This document shows positions 1 to 8,899 of a stretch of DNA of 9,335 nt, in pieces (positions within the stretch are counted from its first letter, which is position 1; each line of letters starts with the position of its first letter). This DNA is from a bacterium. GTDB taxonomy: Bacteria; UBP13; UBA5359. The position numbers and the translations under genes were made by a program. The DNA is taken from assembly GCA_028699365.1 (NCBI GenBank), contig JAQVUQ010000084.1, positions 1-9,335 of the forward strand, read 5' to 3'. Under the pieces are notes generated by a model. The model saw only the letters and a program-made list of their open reading frames with translations, had not been told where the DNA came from and searched no databases.

Positions 1-776
1 AACGGCGGCGTAGGATTCCGTTTCTGTTCTTTCCGCGTTACGCTGGAGGTTTGCCATACGGCATCGCGCAAGCCGGCAAGTATAGCATCCGATTCAGCCT
101 TATCCGCAATTTTCTGCTTTTTGTTGTCGATCTTCCTGCCGTCTACGGCATGAAGCTTGGCCTCGAATACCTCTTCCCGCCCTTCCTTAGCCAGCGAAGC
201 GATAATGCTCCAATACTCTTCCGGGATAAAGGCTGTTATCTCACGCTCGCGGTCTACAACTAATCGCACGGCTACCGACTGGACACGCCCGGCGCTCAGG
301 CCTTTGCGAACCTTTTTCCAGAGCAGCGGACTGAGCTTGTAACCTACCAGTCTGTCCAGAACACGCCTGGCCTGCTGCGCATCGACCCGGCTGGTGTCTA
401 TCTCGTGCGGGTTGCTCAACGCTTCTTCCACAGCCGAGCGTGTGATCTGATTAAACTGTATGCGACGCGGATCTTTCAGTTCAAGGGCATTGGCCAGATG
501 CCAGGCAATCGCTTCTCCCTCTCTGTCAGGGTCAGTAGCCAGATATACTACGGAAGCGGATTGAGCCGATTTTTTCAGATCCTTGATAAGATCGCTCTTT
601 TCCGGGATGACCTCATAGGTCGGCTCGAAGTTATGGTCTATATCTACGCCCAGCTTGCTGGCAGGCAGGTCCACCACATGGCCCATAGACGCCTTAACGA
701 CGTATTTGTCGCCGAGAAAAGACTTTATCGTCTTTGTCTTGGCCGGAGATTCAACTATTATAAGTGCTCTCGCCAT
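1..776 (-). CDS. topA: DNA topoisomerase I (type IA), N-terminal part, cut by the left edge
   Basis: Type IA topoisomerase that relaxes negative supercoils through a 5'-phosphotyrosyl link. 258 complete codons are visible and open to the window edge. The TOPRIM domain is clear: it starts MARALIIVESPAKTKTI with the metal/acid Glu9, and the acidic triad appears as TDPDREGEAIAWH (Asp82, Asp84, Glu86). Further family blocks are DAQQARRVLDRLVGYKLSP (132-150), LSAGRVQSVAVRLVVDRE (160-177) and RKEQKRNPTPP (248-258), where the family normally continues into PFTTSTLQ. The active-site Tyr, the rest of the core and any C-terminal zinc fingers lie outside the window. The ATG start at 776 has AAGGGAG 7 nt upstream (784-790). 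The block usually reading FNEIT is FNQIT here (residues 108-112), a mild change. It follows dprA on the same strand, a common pairing. The 190-bp gap suggests it may have its own promoter. Confidence 0.97.
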   Translation of the reverse strand, partial: MARALIIVESPAKTKTIKSFLGDKYVVKASMGHVVDLPASKLGVDIDHNFEPTYEVIPEKSDLIKDLKKSAQSASVVYLATDPDREGEAIAWHLANALELKDPRRIQFNQITRSAVEEALSNPHEIDTSRVDAQQARRVLDRLVGYKLSPLLWKKVRKGLSAGRVQSVAVRLVVDREREITAFIPEEYWSIIASLAKEGREEVFEAKLHAVDGRKIDNKKQKIADKAESDAILAGLRDAVWQTSSVTRKEQKRNPTPP

Positions 777-791
777 TATTACACTCCCTTG

Positions 792-829
792 GCTAGCTTT
801 TTAGAGATTTAGCCTTTTAGCTATTTAGC
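792..829 (-). repeat. Tandem 8-bp GCTAAA-type repeat array, just upstream of topA
   Basis: Read on the minus strand, this stretch is a tandem series of imperfect 8-bp units: GCTAAATA, GCTAAAAG, GCTAAATC, TCTAAAAA, then GCTAGCC. It ends two bases before the topA Shine-Dalgarno sequence, so it probably lies in the topA leader or right by its promoter. A matching array in the opposite orientation lies at 918-951. Function unknown. It could be an origin-like or protein-binding iteron, an mRNA structure element, or simple slippage sequence. Confidence 0.6.
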
Positions 830-871
830 AATATACCCGCAAATTATTCAGTCATATTAAGCTCTCAACTC

Positions 872-895
872 TATTACCCATCCCCCACTGTAATA
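872..895. other. Small inverted repeat in the dprA-topA gap
   Basis: TATTAC (872-877) and GTAATA (890-895) form 6-bp arms around a 12-nt spacer, between the two GCTAAA arrays. No T-tract follows on either side, so it is not a convincing terminator. It could be an operator or chance. The rest of the gap (777-966) shows no ORF. A weak promoter candidate on the minus strand is TTGAGA followed 16 nt later by TAATTT, which I do not annotate separately. Confidence 0.25.
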
Positions 896-917
896 CTGCA
901 GAGGATAGTCCGAACTT

Positions 918-951
918 CTAAACAGCTAAACTGCTACATGCTAAACAGCTT
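918..951 (+). repeat. Second GCTAAA-type repeat array, inverted relative to 792-829
   Basis: On the plus strand the units read CTAAACA, GCTAAACT, GCTACAT, GCTAAACA, GCTT, i.e. a 7-8 bp period with core GCTAAA. The other array carries the same core on the minus strand, so the two are inverted with respect to each other across about 90 bp. CTAAACAGCTAAA (918-930) can pair with TTTTAGCTATTTAG (816-828 region) with essentially one mismatch. It lies just 3' of the dprA stop codon, so a long-range stem in a dprA-topA transcript is possible (inference). Confidence 0.55.
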
Positions 952-966
952 CATTGCTCCAGTTTG

Positions 967-2073
967 TCAGGCGCGAATATACGCGCCTCCGGACAGTTGT
1001 TTAATATACCCCTTCAATTCCAGCAATGTCAAGTCGGACCCGACCGCAGCGGCGGATTTGCCGGCGAGCATAATTATCTCTTCAGTGCAGCGAGGTTTAT
1101 AATCGATGAATTCCAGCAGCGAGGTTTGACTCTCAGTCAGCGCTTCCCGCGTTTCCTCCTCACAGGAATCGAAGAGACATAATTGCATACCCAGTGCCTC
1201 GACGATATCGTCGACGGATTCGACCAGAAGGGCCCCCTGTTTGATAAGTTTATGCGGCCCACGAGACATGGGATTATCGATCGAACCGGGAACGGCCATT
1301 ACATCCCGGCCCTGCTCCAGAGCCGTATAGGCGGTTATCAGCGCGCCGCTCTTCTCTCCGGCCTCCACCACGACCACGGCCAGAGCCAGGCCGCTGACAA
1401 TACGATTTCTTTGCGGGAAATGCCATGCCAGCGGATTGGAGCCGAGGCAGAACTCCGACAGCAGCGCACCGTTCTCGACTATCTCATCTGCCAAACGCCA
1501 GTTTTCCGGCGGGTAGATGCTGTCCAATCCGCAACCCAGAACCGCCAGAGTACGGCCTCCTGCCTTAAGGGCACCGCGATGCGCCGCCGTATCTATCCCT
1601 CTGGCTAAACCGCTGATAATAGTTATTCCCTGCGATGCCAGTCCGGATGCCAGCCTGGCGGCAATCTCCCTTCCCTGCTGAGTGGGCCGGCGTGAACCGA
1701 CGATGGCCACGGCCTTCTGATCGCAGGCCCTGACACTTCCTTTTACATACAAGGGCACGGGAGGATCGTATATCTCTGTAAGGGTGGAAGGATAACCGTC
1801 GTTCCCGGGCAGAAACGCCAGGCAGCCGGCTTTTGTCAGACGGTCCAGTTCGGCTTCCGGAGTAGTCGATGCCCGCAGCGCGGACAGACGCCCGGCCAGA
1901 TCGGCATCAAAGCTCCTGACGGTCGCTTCCGCTGCACCCCAAAGAGCACCGGGACTGCCGAAGTATTTCAACAGCTCGGCTTTACGCTTGGGGTTCAAAT
2001 CGAGCAGTCCGACGGCTACCATATGCGCCAGCGCTCCGGCATCTCCGTACAATGAGGTAAGATCGCAACACAT
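967..2073 (-). CDS. dprA: DNA-processing protein DprA (Smf family)
   Basis: 368 aa, the usual family length. DprA binds single-stranded DNA taken up during natural transformation, shields it and loads RecA; it acts in the cytoplasm. The Rossmann-like core is complete: VGSRRPT (125-131), SGLARGIDTAAHRGAL (154-169), GCGLDSIYP (180-188), HFPQRNRIVSGLA (218-230), EAGEKSGALITA (237-248), and a VPG...GPHKLIKQGA block (261-281). A weaker SAM/HhH-like region precedes it (about 15-50). A C-terminal winged-helix-like segment follows (about 311-368, TEEIIMLAG...LLELKGYIKQL). The chosen ATG has AGGGGA 12 nt upstream, a slightly long spacing; Met18 is a possible shorter start. It sits about 40 bp after the etfA hairpin and before topA. 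Many non-competent bacteria also carry dprA, so its presence alone does not prove competence. Confidence 0.96.
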   Translation of the reverse strand: MCCDLTSLYGDAGALAHMVAVGLLDLNPKRKAELLKYFGSPGALWGAAEATVRSFDADLAGRLSALRASTTPEAELDRLTKAGCLAFLPGNDGYPSTLTEIYDPPVPLYVKGSVRACDQKAVAIVGSRRPTQQGREIAARLASGLASQGITIISGLARGIDTAAHRGALKAGGRTLAVLGCGLDSIYPPENWRLADEIVENGALLSEFCLGSNPLAWHFPQRNRIVSGLALAVVVVEAGEKSGALITAYTALEQGRDVMAVPGSIDNPMSRGPHKLIKQGALLVESVDDIVEALGMQLCLFDSCEEETREALTESQTSLLEFIDYKPRCTEEIIMLAGKSAAAVGSDLTLLELKGYIKQLSGGAYIRA

Positions 2074-2114
2074 AATCGTTTACGGTCCCCTGATATAATA
2101 TTAAATATACTCTT

Positions 2115-2140
2115 AGGCCCGCCTCAGTCGAGGCGGGCCT
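2115..2140 (-). terminator. GC-rich hairpin after etfA, probable terminator
   Basis: A perfect 11-bp inverted repeat, AGGCCCGCCTC / GAGGCGGGCCT, with a 4-nt AGTC loop. It lies 22 nt downstream of the etfA stop and about 40 nt before dprA. On the minus strand it is followed by TAAGAGTATATTTAATATT, which is AT-rich but not a clean T-run, so termination may be partial. No other promoter is evident in the short remaining gap, so dprA may depend on read-through or on a weak promoter in this AT-rich stretch. Confidence 0.7.
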
Positions 2141-2162
2141 CCGATAGTTCCGATTATTTAAC

Positions 2163-3350
2163 TTAAACTGCCGTTCGCTTCAACTGCTTTACAAGTGCGG
2201 GCAGAAGTTCCAGCAAATCCCCTACGATACCGTAGTGCGCAACTTTGAATATCGGCGCATCGGGATCTTTGTTGATGGCTATTATCGTATCCGACGACTG
2301 CATGCCGGCCAGGTGCTGTATGGCACCGGAAATGCCGCAGGCAATGTATATTTTGGGCTGAACCGTCTTGCCGGTCTGCCCTACCTGATGAATGGCTGAA
2401 ATCCATCCGGCATCAACGGTTGCCCTGGAAGCACCTACCGCTCCGCCCAGCGCTTCCGCCAGATCCCGTATCAGGCTGAAATTCTCGGGTTTGCCCAAGC
2501 CGCGCCCGCCGGATACTATGATCTCGGCCTCTTCAAGATTAACGCCCTGTCCCGCCTCTTTGATAACTTCCAACAGATCGCACAGCATGCACTTCCCGTT
2601 AAGACAGGAGTCCACCGGAACCATCTCGCAGTTGCGAGTCGTGTCACGCAAAGCTTGTTTGAAAACCTTGGGGCGCACCGTCGACATCTGCGGGCGGTGA
2701 TAAGGGCAGAGTATGGTAGCCATGATATTGCCGCCGAAAGCAGGCCTGGTCTGGGCCAGCAGCCCTTCCTCGTTTATATCCAGTTCGGTGCAATCCGCCG
2801 TCAACCCGGTATGGATTCGCGCGGCAATTCTGGAGGCCAGATCCCGGCCCTGATTCGTAGCCCCTATCAGAACGATATTGGGCTTATAGGTGGTTATCAG
2901 GTTGGAGATAATATCCGTGTAAGGCCCGGTCTGGTAGTGTGCCAGGCGAGGCTCCTGAACTATATACACCTTCTCGGCCCCATGATAAGCCAGTTCCTGA
3001 GCCAGATCCCCCAGATCGCCGCCCAGCAGGACGGCGCACAGATCCTGACCGATCTTGTCCGCCAGCTTCCGGCCCTCGCCCAGCAACTCCAGGGATACGC
3101 TTCTCAGCCGTCCCCCGCTGTGCTCGGCAATGACCCATACTCCTTTATACAGGCTGAGGTCCACCTCTGCCTGTCTGTTATCCTCGACGACGATGGCATC
3201 GAACTTACACGATTCGGCACAGGCACCACACCCGGTGCAGTTATCCAGCAGTCTGGCTTTCTTATCCGCTATCTCTACGGCTCCGAAAGGGCAGACCTTT
3301 AAACAGGCACTGCACCCAACGCATTTATCATCCAGAATATATACAGCCAT
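2163..3350 (-). CDS. etfA: Electron transfer flavoprotein alpha subunit with N-terminal 2[4Fe-4S] ferredoxin domain
   Basis: 395 aa from the chosen ATG; ordinary EtfA is about 310-330 aa, and the excess is the N-terminal ferredoxin domain. Two cluster motifs are visible: C10-x2-C13-x2-C16-x3-C20-P and C38-x2-C41-x2-C44-x3-C48. The EtfA flavoprotein fold follows. The C-terminal FAD domain carries [12 protein letters not shown] (280-291), [11 protein letters not shown] (306-316) and [19 protein letters not shown] (325-343) followed by IQHLAGMQ, the EtfA family signature. Fd-type EtfA is known from CarE of caffeyl-CoA reductase and from clostridial lactate dehydrogenase Etf, both electron-bifurcating systems. 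A longer in-frame GTG at 3380 is possible, but GGAGGA 4 nt before ATG3350 fixes the start. Odd point: C241-x7-C249-x4-C254-x2-C257 in the linker before the FAD domain. It is the third gene of the acd-etfB-etfA unit, 76 bp after etfB. Confidence 0.95.
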   Translation of the reverse strand: MAVYILDDKCVGCSACLKVCPFGAVEIADKKARLLDNCTGCGACAESCKFDAIVVEDNRQAEVDLSLYKGVWVIAEHSGGRLRSVSLELLGEGRKLADKIGQDLCAVLLGGDLGDLAQELAYHGAEKVYIVQEPRLAHYQTGPYTDIISNLITTYKPNIVLIGATNQGRDLASRIAARIHTGLTADCTELDINEEGLLAQTRPAFGGNIMATILCPYHRPQMSTVRPKVFKQALRDTTRNCEMVPVDSCLNGKCMLCDLLEVIKEAGQGVNLEEAEIIVSGGRGLGKPENFSLIRDLAEALGGAVGASRATVDAGWISAIHQVGQTGKTVQPKIYIACGISGAIQHLAGMQSSDTIIAINKDPDAPIFKVAHYGIVGDLLELLPALVKQLKRTAV

Positions 3351-3354
3351 GTTA

Positions 3355-3360
3355 TCCTCC
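3355..3360 (-). promoter_or_regulatory. Shine-Dalgarno deciding the etfA start
   Basis: GGAGGA on the minus strand lies directly before TAAC-ATG. It selects the ATG at 3350 rather than the in-frame GTG at 3380, and the resulting N-terminus ([13 protein letters not shown]) matches the usual ferredoxin-domain start. Confidence 0.8.
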
Positions 3361-3426
3361 AGGACGCGCTTTTCCAGCACTGTTCAAAGTTCACGGTTAT
3401 CAAGCGAGCATCTTCAGGCCGTGCGC

Positions 3427-4206
3427 TTACACGCTCAGCTTAGTTATGACCTCGGCCAGGGTCTCCACCGTCTTCTCCGGCTCACCCTCCAGCATAACGG
3501 CCCTGGTGTTCCGTTGCGGCGTAAATATCCGCACCACCTTGGTAGGCGATCCGGTCAGACCTATACGTTTTTCATCAGCACCTATATCCATCGCATTCCA
3601 GACAGGTATCTCTTTCTTCTTGGCAGCCAGCAGACCTCTCAACGAAGGATACCGGGGCTCGTTAATCTGCTTGACGACGGTAACCAGTGCCGGAAGGGCC
3701 GTTTTCATTACCTCATAGCCATCTTCGAGCATGCGTTCTACCAGCAGCATATCGTCATCCATCTCCATGCGTCTGGCGTAAGTTATCTGAGGTATACCGA
3801 GTTGCTCCGCAATCCCGGGCCCCACCTGAGCGGTATCGCCGTCGATAGCCTGCTTGCCGCCGATAATAAGGTCGTAATCCCCTATCTTTCTGATGGCCAT
3901 GGCAAGAGTATAAGCCGTAGCCAGGGTATCGGCTCCGGCAAAGGCCCTGTCGCTGACCAGCACTGCGTCATCGGCCCCCATGGCAACGGCCTCGCGTAGA
4001 ATATCCATAGCCTGAGGAGGTCCCATGGTAACGGCGGTCACTTTGGCACCTGCCGCTTCCTTAAGCTGCAGAGCCGCCTCCAGCGCATTGGCATCAAACG
4101 GATTGACGATGCTCTTTACGCCGTCCCTGATAAGGGTATTGGTTTCCGGATTTATCTTTACATCGGTGGTATCCGGTACCTGCTTTATGCAGACGATTAT
4201 GTTCAT
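3427..4206 (-). CDS. etfB: Electron transfer flavoprotein beta subunit
   Basis: 259 aa, normal EtfB length. It pairs with EtfA to carry electrons between flavin dehydrogenases and ferredoxin/NAD or quinone partners. It starts MNIIVCIKQVPDTTDVKINP and contains the EtfB blocks LIRDGVKSIVNPFDANALEA (25-44), VTMGPPQAMDILREAVAMGA (59-78), FAGADTLATAYTLA (88-101), GGKQAIDGDTAQVGP (115-129) and the later LPALVTVVKQINEPRYPSLR (170-189). The overall look is that of EtfB from anaerobes (Clostridium/Acidaminococcus type), where Etf is often bifurcating. Which group it belongs to needs a tree. The ATG has AGGAGAAGG just upstream. The gap to the dehydrogenase gene is 39 bp and to etfA 76 bp, fitting one transcript. 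Confidence 0.95.
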   Translation of the reverse strand: MNIIVCIKQVPDTTDVKINPETNTLIRDGVKSIVNPFDANALEAALQLKEAAGAKVTAVTMGPPQAMDILREAVAMGADDAVLVSDRAFAGADTLATAYTLAMAIRKIGDYDLIIGGKQAIDGDTAQVGPGIAEQLGIPQITYARRMEMDDDMLLVERMLEDGYEVMKTALPALVTVVKQINEPRYPSLRGLLAAKKKEIPVWNAMDIGADEKRIGLTGSPTKVVRIFTPQRNTRAVMLEGEPEKTVETLAEVITKLSV

Positions 4207-4245
4207 AGCCTTCTCCTGTGCGCGGGATTATATCGCTTCGTCAAT

Positions 4246-5382
4246 TTATCGCAGAAGATGATTGGCGATAACCAGCCGCTGTATCTCCGAGGTTCCCTCG
4301 ACTATTTCGAACAGCTTGGCCTCGCGCATCAATCTTTCCACCGTATACTCCTTGGTATAGCCGTAGCCGCCGTGTATCTGGACAGCTTTGGTGGTGGTCC
4401 GCATAGCCACTTCCGAGGCGAAGAGCTTGGCCATGGCCGCTTCCTTCTCGTAAGGCACGCCCTGATCCTTCATGAAGGCGGCCCGGAGAACAAGCAGACG
4501 GGCGGCTTCGATCTCGGTGGCCATATCGGCCAGCATGGCCTGAACCAGTTCAAAAGTGGATATGGGCTTGCCGAACTGGACCCTGACCTTGGAATAAGCC
4601 AGCGCCTCATCAAAGGCAGCCTGGGCCAGCCCGACGGCTCCTATTCCCATGCCGATACGTCCCACTCCCAGCGTTTCCATGGCTACGCGGAAGCCTCTCT
4701 TCTCTTTACCCAGCAGATTTTCCTTGGGAACTTTGCAATCGGTAAAGATCAATTCGCGGTTGGGCAGGGAGTTATAAGCCATCTTCTTCTCGTTCTTGCC
4801 TATCTCAAAGCCCGGCATGCCCTTCTCGACGATAAACGCCGTCAGTCCGCGTGCCCCTTTATTGACATCCATATTGGCGATAACTACGTAAACCTGGGCA
4901 TCGCCGGCATTGGTGATGAAAACCTTGCTGCCGTTGAGGATGTAGTGGTCTCCGGCATCCTCCGCCTTGGTCTTGACATTTCCGGCATCGGAACCGGCAT
5001 TGGGCTCCGTCAGACCGAAAGCGCCTACAACCTCGCCCTTGGCCAGCGGCACCAGATATTTCTTCTTCTGCTCTTCGGTTCCGAAGAAGTAGATAGGATA
5101 GAGACAAAGCATATCGGCGCCGAACACAGCCCCTGTGGTGGTACAAGCCCTTGACACCTCTTCACCGACCATGGCCCAGGTAGTGAAATCGAGTCCGGCT
5201 CCGCCGTAACTCTCGGGTATGGGTATTCCCATAAGGTCCATCTCGGCCATCTGCCGTATATTATCCCAGGGCATCTCCCCACGCTCGTCGACCTCACGAG
5301 CCTTGGGTTTGAGAACGCCGTCGGCGTACTCCCTGACCATCTCCATAATCATTTGTTGCTCTTCCGAAAGATTGAAATTCAC
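4246..5382 (-). CDS. Acyl-CoA dehydrogenase (FAD, short/medium-chain type)
   Basis: 378 aa from the GTG start. The flavoenzyme oxidises acyl-CoA to enoyl-CoA (or runs in reverse as an enoyl-CoA reductase) and passes electrons to Etf. Both family signatures are present: AFGLTEPNAGSDAGN (121-135), and the C-terminal block from QIHGGYGYTKEYTVER (335-350) to EIVEGTSEIQR (359-369). Glu362 in EGTSEIQR sits at the catalytic-base position of short- and medium-chain enzymes. FITNAGDAQVYVV (155-167) lines the flavin site. The start GTG (5382) has GGGGGAG 8 nt upstream and gives the typical VNFNLSEEQQ N-terminus; an in-frame ATG at 5412 would add ten non-conserved residues. Odd point: at 198-211 the sequence is EKKMAYNSLPNREL, where family members usually have a KxGxRxSxT-like stretch. 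First gene of the unit with etfB and etfA, the same order as carC-carD-carE. The actual substrate cannot be read from the sequence. Confidence 0.95.
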   Translation of the reverse strand: MNFNLSEEQQMIMEMVREYADGVLKPKAREVDERGEMPWDNIRQMAEMDLMGIPIPESYGGAGLDFTTWAMVGEEVSRACTTTGAVFGADMLCLYPIYFFGTEEQKKKYLVPLAKGEVVGAFGLTEPNAGSDAGNVKTKAEDAGDHYILNGSKVFITNAGDAQVYVVIANMDVNKGARGLTAFIVEKGMPGFEIGKNEKKMAYNSLPNRELIFTDCKVPKENLLGKEKRGFRVAMETLGVGRIGMGIGAVGLAQAAFDEALAYSKVRVQFGKPISTFELVQAMLADMATEIEAARLLVLRAAFMKDQGVPYEKEAAMAKLFASEVAMRTTTKAVQIHGGYGYTKEYTVERLMREAKLFEIVEGTSEIQRLVIANHLLR

Positions 5383-5390
5383 CCTTACCA

Positions 5391-5397
5391 CTCCCCC
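5391..5397 (-). promoter_or_regulatory. Shine-Dalgarno deciding the acyl-CoA dehydrogenase GTG start
   Basis: GGGGGAG on the minus strand lies 8 nt before GTG 5382, within the upstream ORF extension to ATG 5412. It supports the GTG start. Confidence 0.65.
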
Positions 5398-5413
5398 AAT
5401 AAGTGCATTCATG

Positions 5414-5441
5414 CTCAGCCTGCGGAACTGTGACGGCTGAA
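5414..5441 (-). other. Leader hairpin upstream of the dehydrogenase gene
   Basis: On the minus strand TTCAGCC and GGCTGAG form a stem of 6 pairs plus a U-G wobble around a 14-nt loop. It lies between the predicted transcription start and the Shine-Dalgarno sequence. No T-run follows, so it is not an obvious attenuator. It may be an operator, an mRNA stabiliser or chance. Confidence 0.3.
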
Positions 5442-5459
5442 GGCGTTATATCTTCTGGC

Positions 5460-5489
5460 ATTATAAAGCACGTGGGAAAGGGTTGTCAA
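5460..5489 (-). promoter_or_regulatory. Sigma70-type promoter for acd-etfB-etfA
   Basis: On the minus strand there is a perfect -35 TTGACA (5489-5484) and a perfect -10 TATAAT (5465-5460) with an 18-bp spacer. Transcription should start near 5453, giving a leader of about 70 nt before the GTG at 5382. The spacer contains a CACGTG palindrome (5469-5474) that could be a binding half-site. No other place in the window matches the consensus this well. Confidence 0.85.
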
Positions 5490-5516
5490 TCAGCATACAA
5501 ATCGTCCGTTGGAACA

Positions 5517-6407
5517 TCAGAAAGTCTGATACCGTTTAAAGCCTTCGCCCAGAACCTCGTGAGTATCCGTCATAATGACAAAGGCGGCGGGATCTATACT
5601 ATTGACGATATCTTTCAGTTTTCCCGTCTCCGCCCTGTTGATAACGCAAAGCAGCACCTGGCGCTTACGGCCGCTGTAAAGTCCTTCTCCATCCAGTCCG
5701 GTCACGCCCCGGCCGAGATCGCCAAGTATGCCGGCTGCAATATCCTCTGAATAATCGGAAATAATTACGGCCATTTTACTGACGCTGATACCTTCCTGCA
5801 CCAGGTCGATTATGCGGATGTTGATATACAGATTGATCAGAGCAAAGAGCGCCAGTTCGGCATTGAAAACCACACCTGCCGCGGCAATAATGAAGAAGTC
5901 CACAATCAGCAAGGCCTGACCGATGGTAAACGAGGTAAACCGATGCACGAGCCGGGCTATCATATCCGTGCCGCCCGTGGTACCTCTGAAGCGAAAAACC
6001 ATGCCCATGCCTATACCTGTCAGCAGGCCACCGTATATGGCTGCCAGAAGCAGATCGTGCGTGATCACCGGGAGAAAGGCAGCAAAAAGATCCACCTCGG
6101 CCGAGAGAACAACGGTTGCGACCAGCGTTCTCAACCCGAAGCCTGCGCCCAGCAGCTTTATTCCGGCGTAAAAGAGGGGTATGTTCAGTGCCAGAATGGT
6201 TGTTCCTACAGGTACGTTCAACAGGTAATGCAGGATTATCGCCAGCCCGGATACTCCGCCGCCGGCAATCCTGTTGGGAACCAAAAAGACATCCAGACCG
6301 ACCGCGACCAGCGTCACACCCAGTATTATGCCGGCGTAATCGATCGCAGTCGTCTTCCAGCTATGCTTTGACCGTATGTACCCGGGCAGTCTCTTCAAAC
6401 TTCGCAA
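5517..6407 (-). CDS. YitT family membrane protein with C-terminal DUF2179 domain
   Basis: 296 aa, close to the usual 280-295 for this family. The first two thirds are several hydrophobic helices (about 22-44, 50-84, 91-114, 118-138, 162-182 and 184-200) with the family motifs GGGVSGLAII (49-58) and GTTGGTDMI (142-150). The last 80 residues are a soluble DUF2179 domain: RGVTGLDGEGLYSGRKRQV (233-251) and DPAAFVIMTDTHEVLGEGF (272-290). Biochemical function is unknown for the family; transport or metabolite sensing has been proposed. The only start giving a full first helix region is TTG at 6407, directly downstream of an in-frame stop three codons earlier. A GGTGAG Shine-Dalgarno-like stretch lies 5 nt before it, and the start falls in a hairpin (6406-6424). 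It lies 48 bp after serS, with no terminator between, so it is probably co-transcribed. No terminator hairpin is visible after its stop. Confidence 0.88.
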   Translation of the reverse strand: MRSLKRLPGYIRSKHSWKTTAIDYAGIILGVTLVAVGLDVFLVPNRIAGGGVSGLAIILHYLLNVPVGTTILALNIPLFYAGIKLLGAGFGLRTLVATVVLSAEVDLFAAFLPVITHDLLLAAIYGGLLTGIGMGMVFRFRGTTGGTDMIARLVHRFTSFTIGQALLIVDFFIIAAAGVVFNAELALFALINLYINIRIIDLVQEGISVSKMAVIISDYSEDIAAGILGDLGRGVTGLDGEGLYSGRKRQVLLCVINRAETGKLKDIVNSIDPAAFVIMTDTHEVLGEGFKRYQTF

Positions 6408-6424
6408 TAGCGCTCACCGCTATT
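6406..6424 (-). promoter_or_regulatory. Hairpin enclosing the YitT-family start site
   Basis: Perfect 7-bp inverted repeat: on the minus strand AATAGCG, loop GTGAG, then CGCTATT. The last two bases of the 3' arm are the first two of the TTG start codon, and the Shine-Dalgarno-like GGTGAG lies in the loop and its closing base. If it folds, it could limit ribosome access. There is no T-tract, so it is not a serS terminator. Confidence 0.4.
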
Positions 6425-6455
6425 ACTATTCCCAGGTGGTGATAAAAGTATTCAG

Positions 6456-8895
<2,440 letters not shown>

Positions 8896-8899
8896 ATTA

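Noticed and set aside
405-812. Plus-strand ORF of 135 codons
   Set aside because: It is antisense to topA, whose TOPRIM motifs are intact on the minus strand.
2115-2140. Hairpin as part of a mobile element or attachment site
   Set aside because: A single short perfect stem right after an operon end, with no flanking direct repeats or integrase, is best read as a terminator.
3055-3999. Long plus-strand ORF of 314 codons
   Set aside because: It lies antisense across the etfA/etfB boundary, has no recognisable domain, and both genes opposite are clear family members with good ribosome sites.
4219-4245. TTGACG and TATAAT near each other before etfB
   Set aside because: On the minus strand the two hexamers are only 6 bp apart, far too close for a sigma70 promoter, and the gap is a short intra-operon one.
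4258-5154. Long plus-strand ORF of 298 codons
   Set aside because: It is the antisense shadow of the acyl-CoA dehydrogenase gene, with no family motifs and no plausible operon partner.
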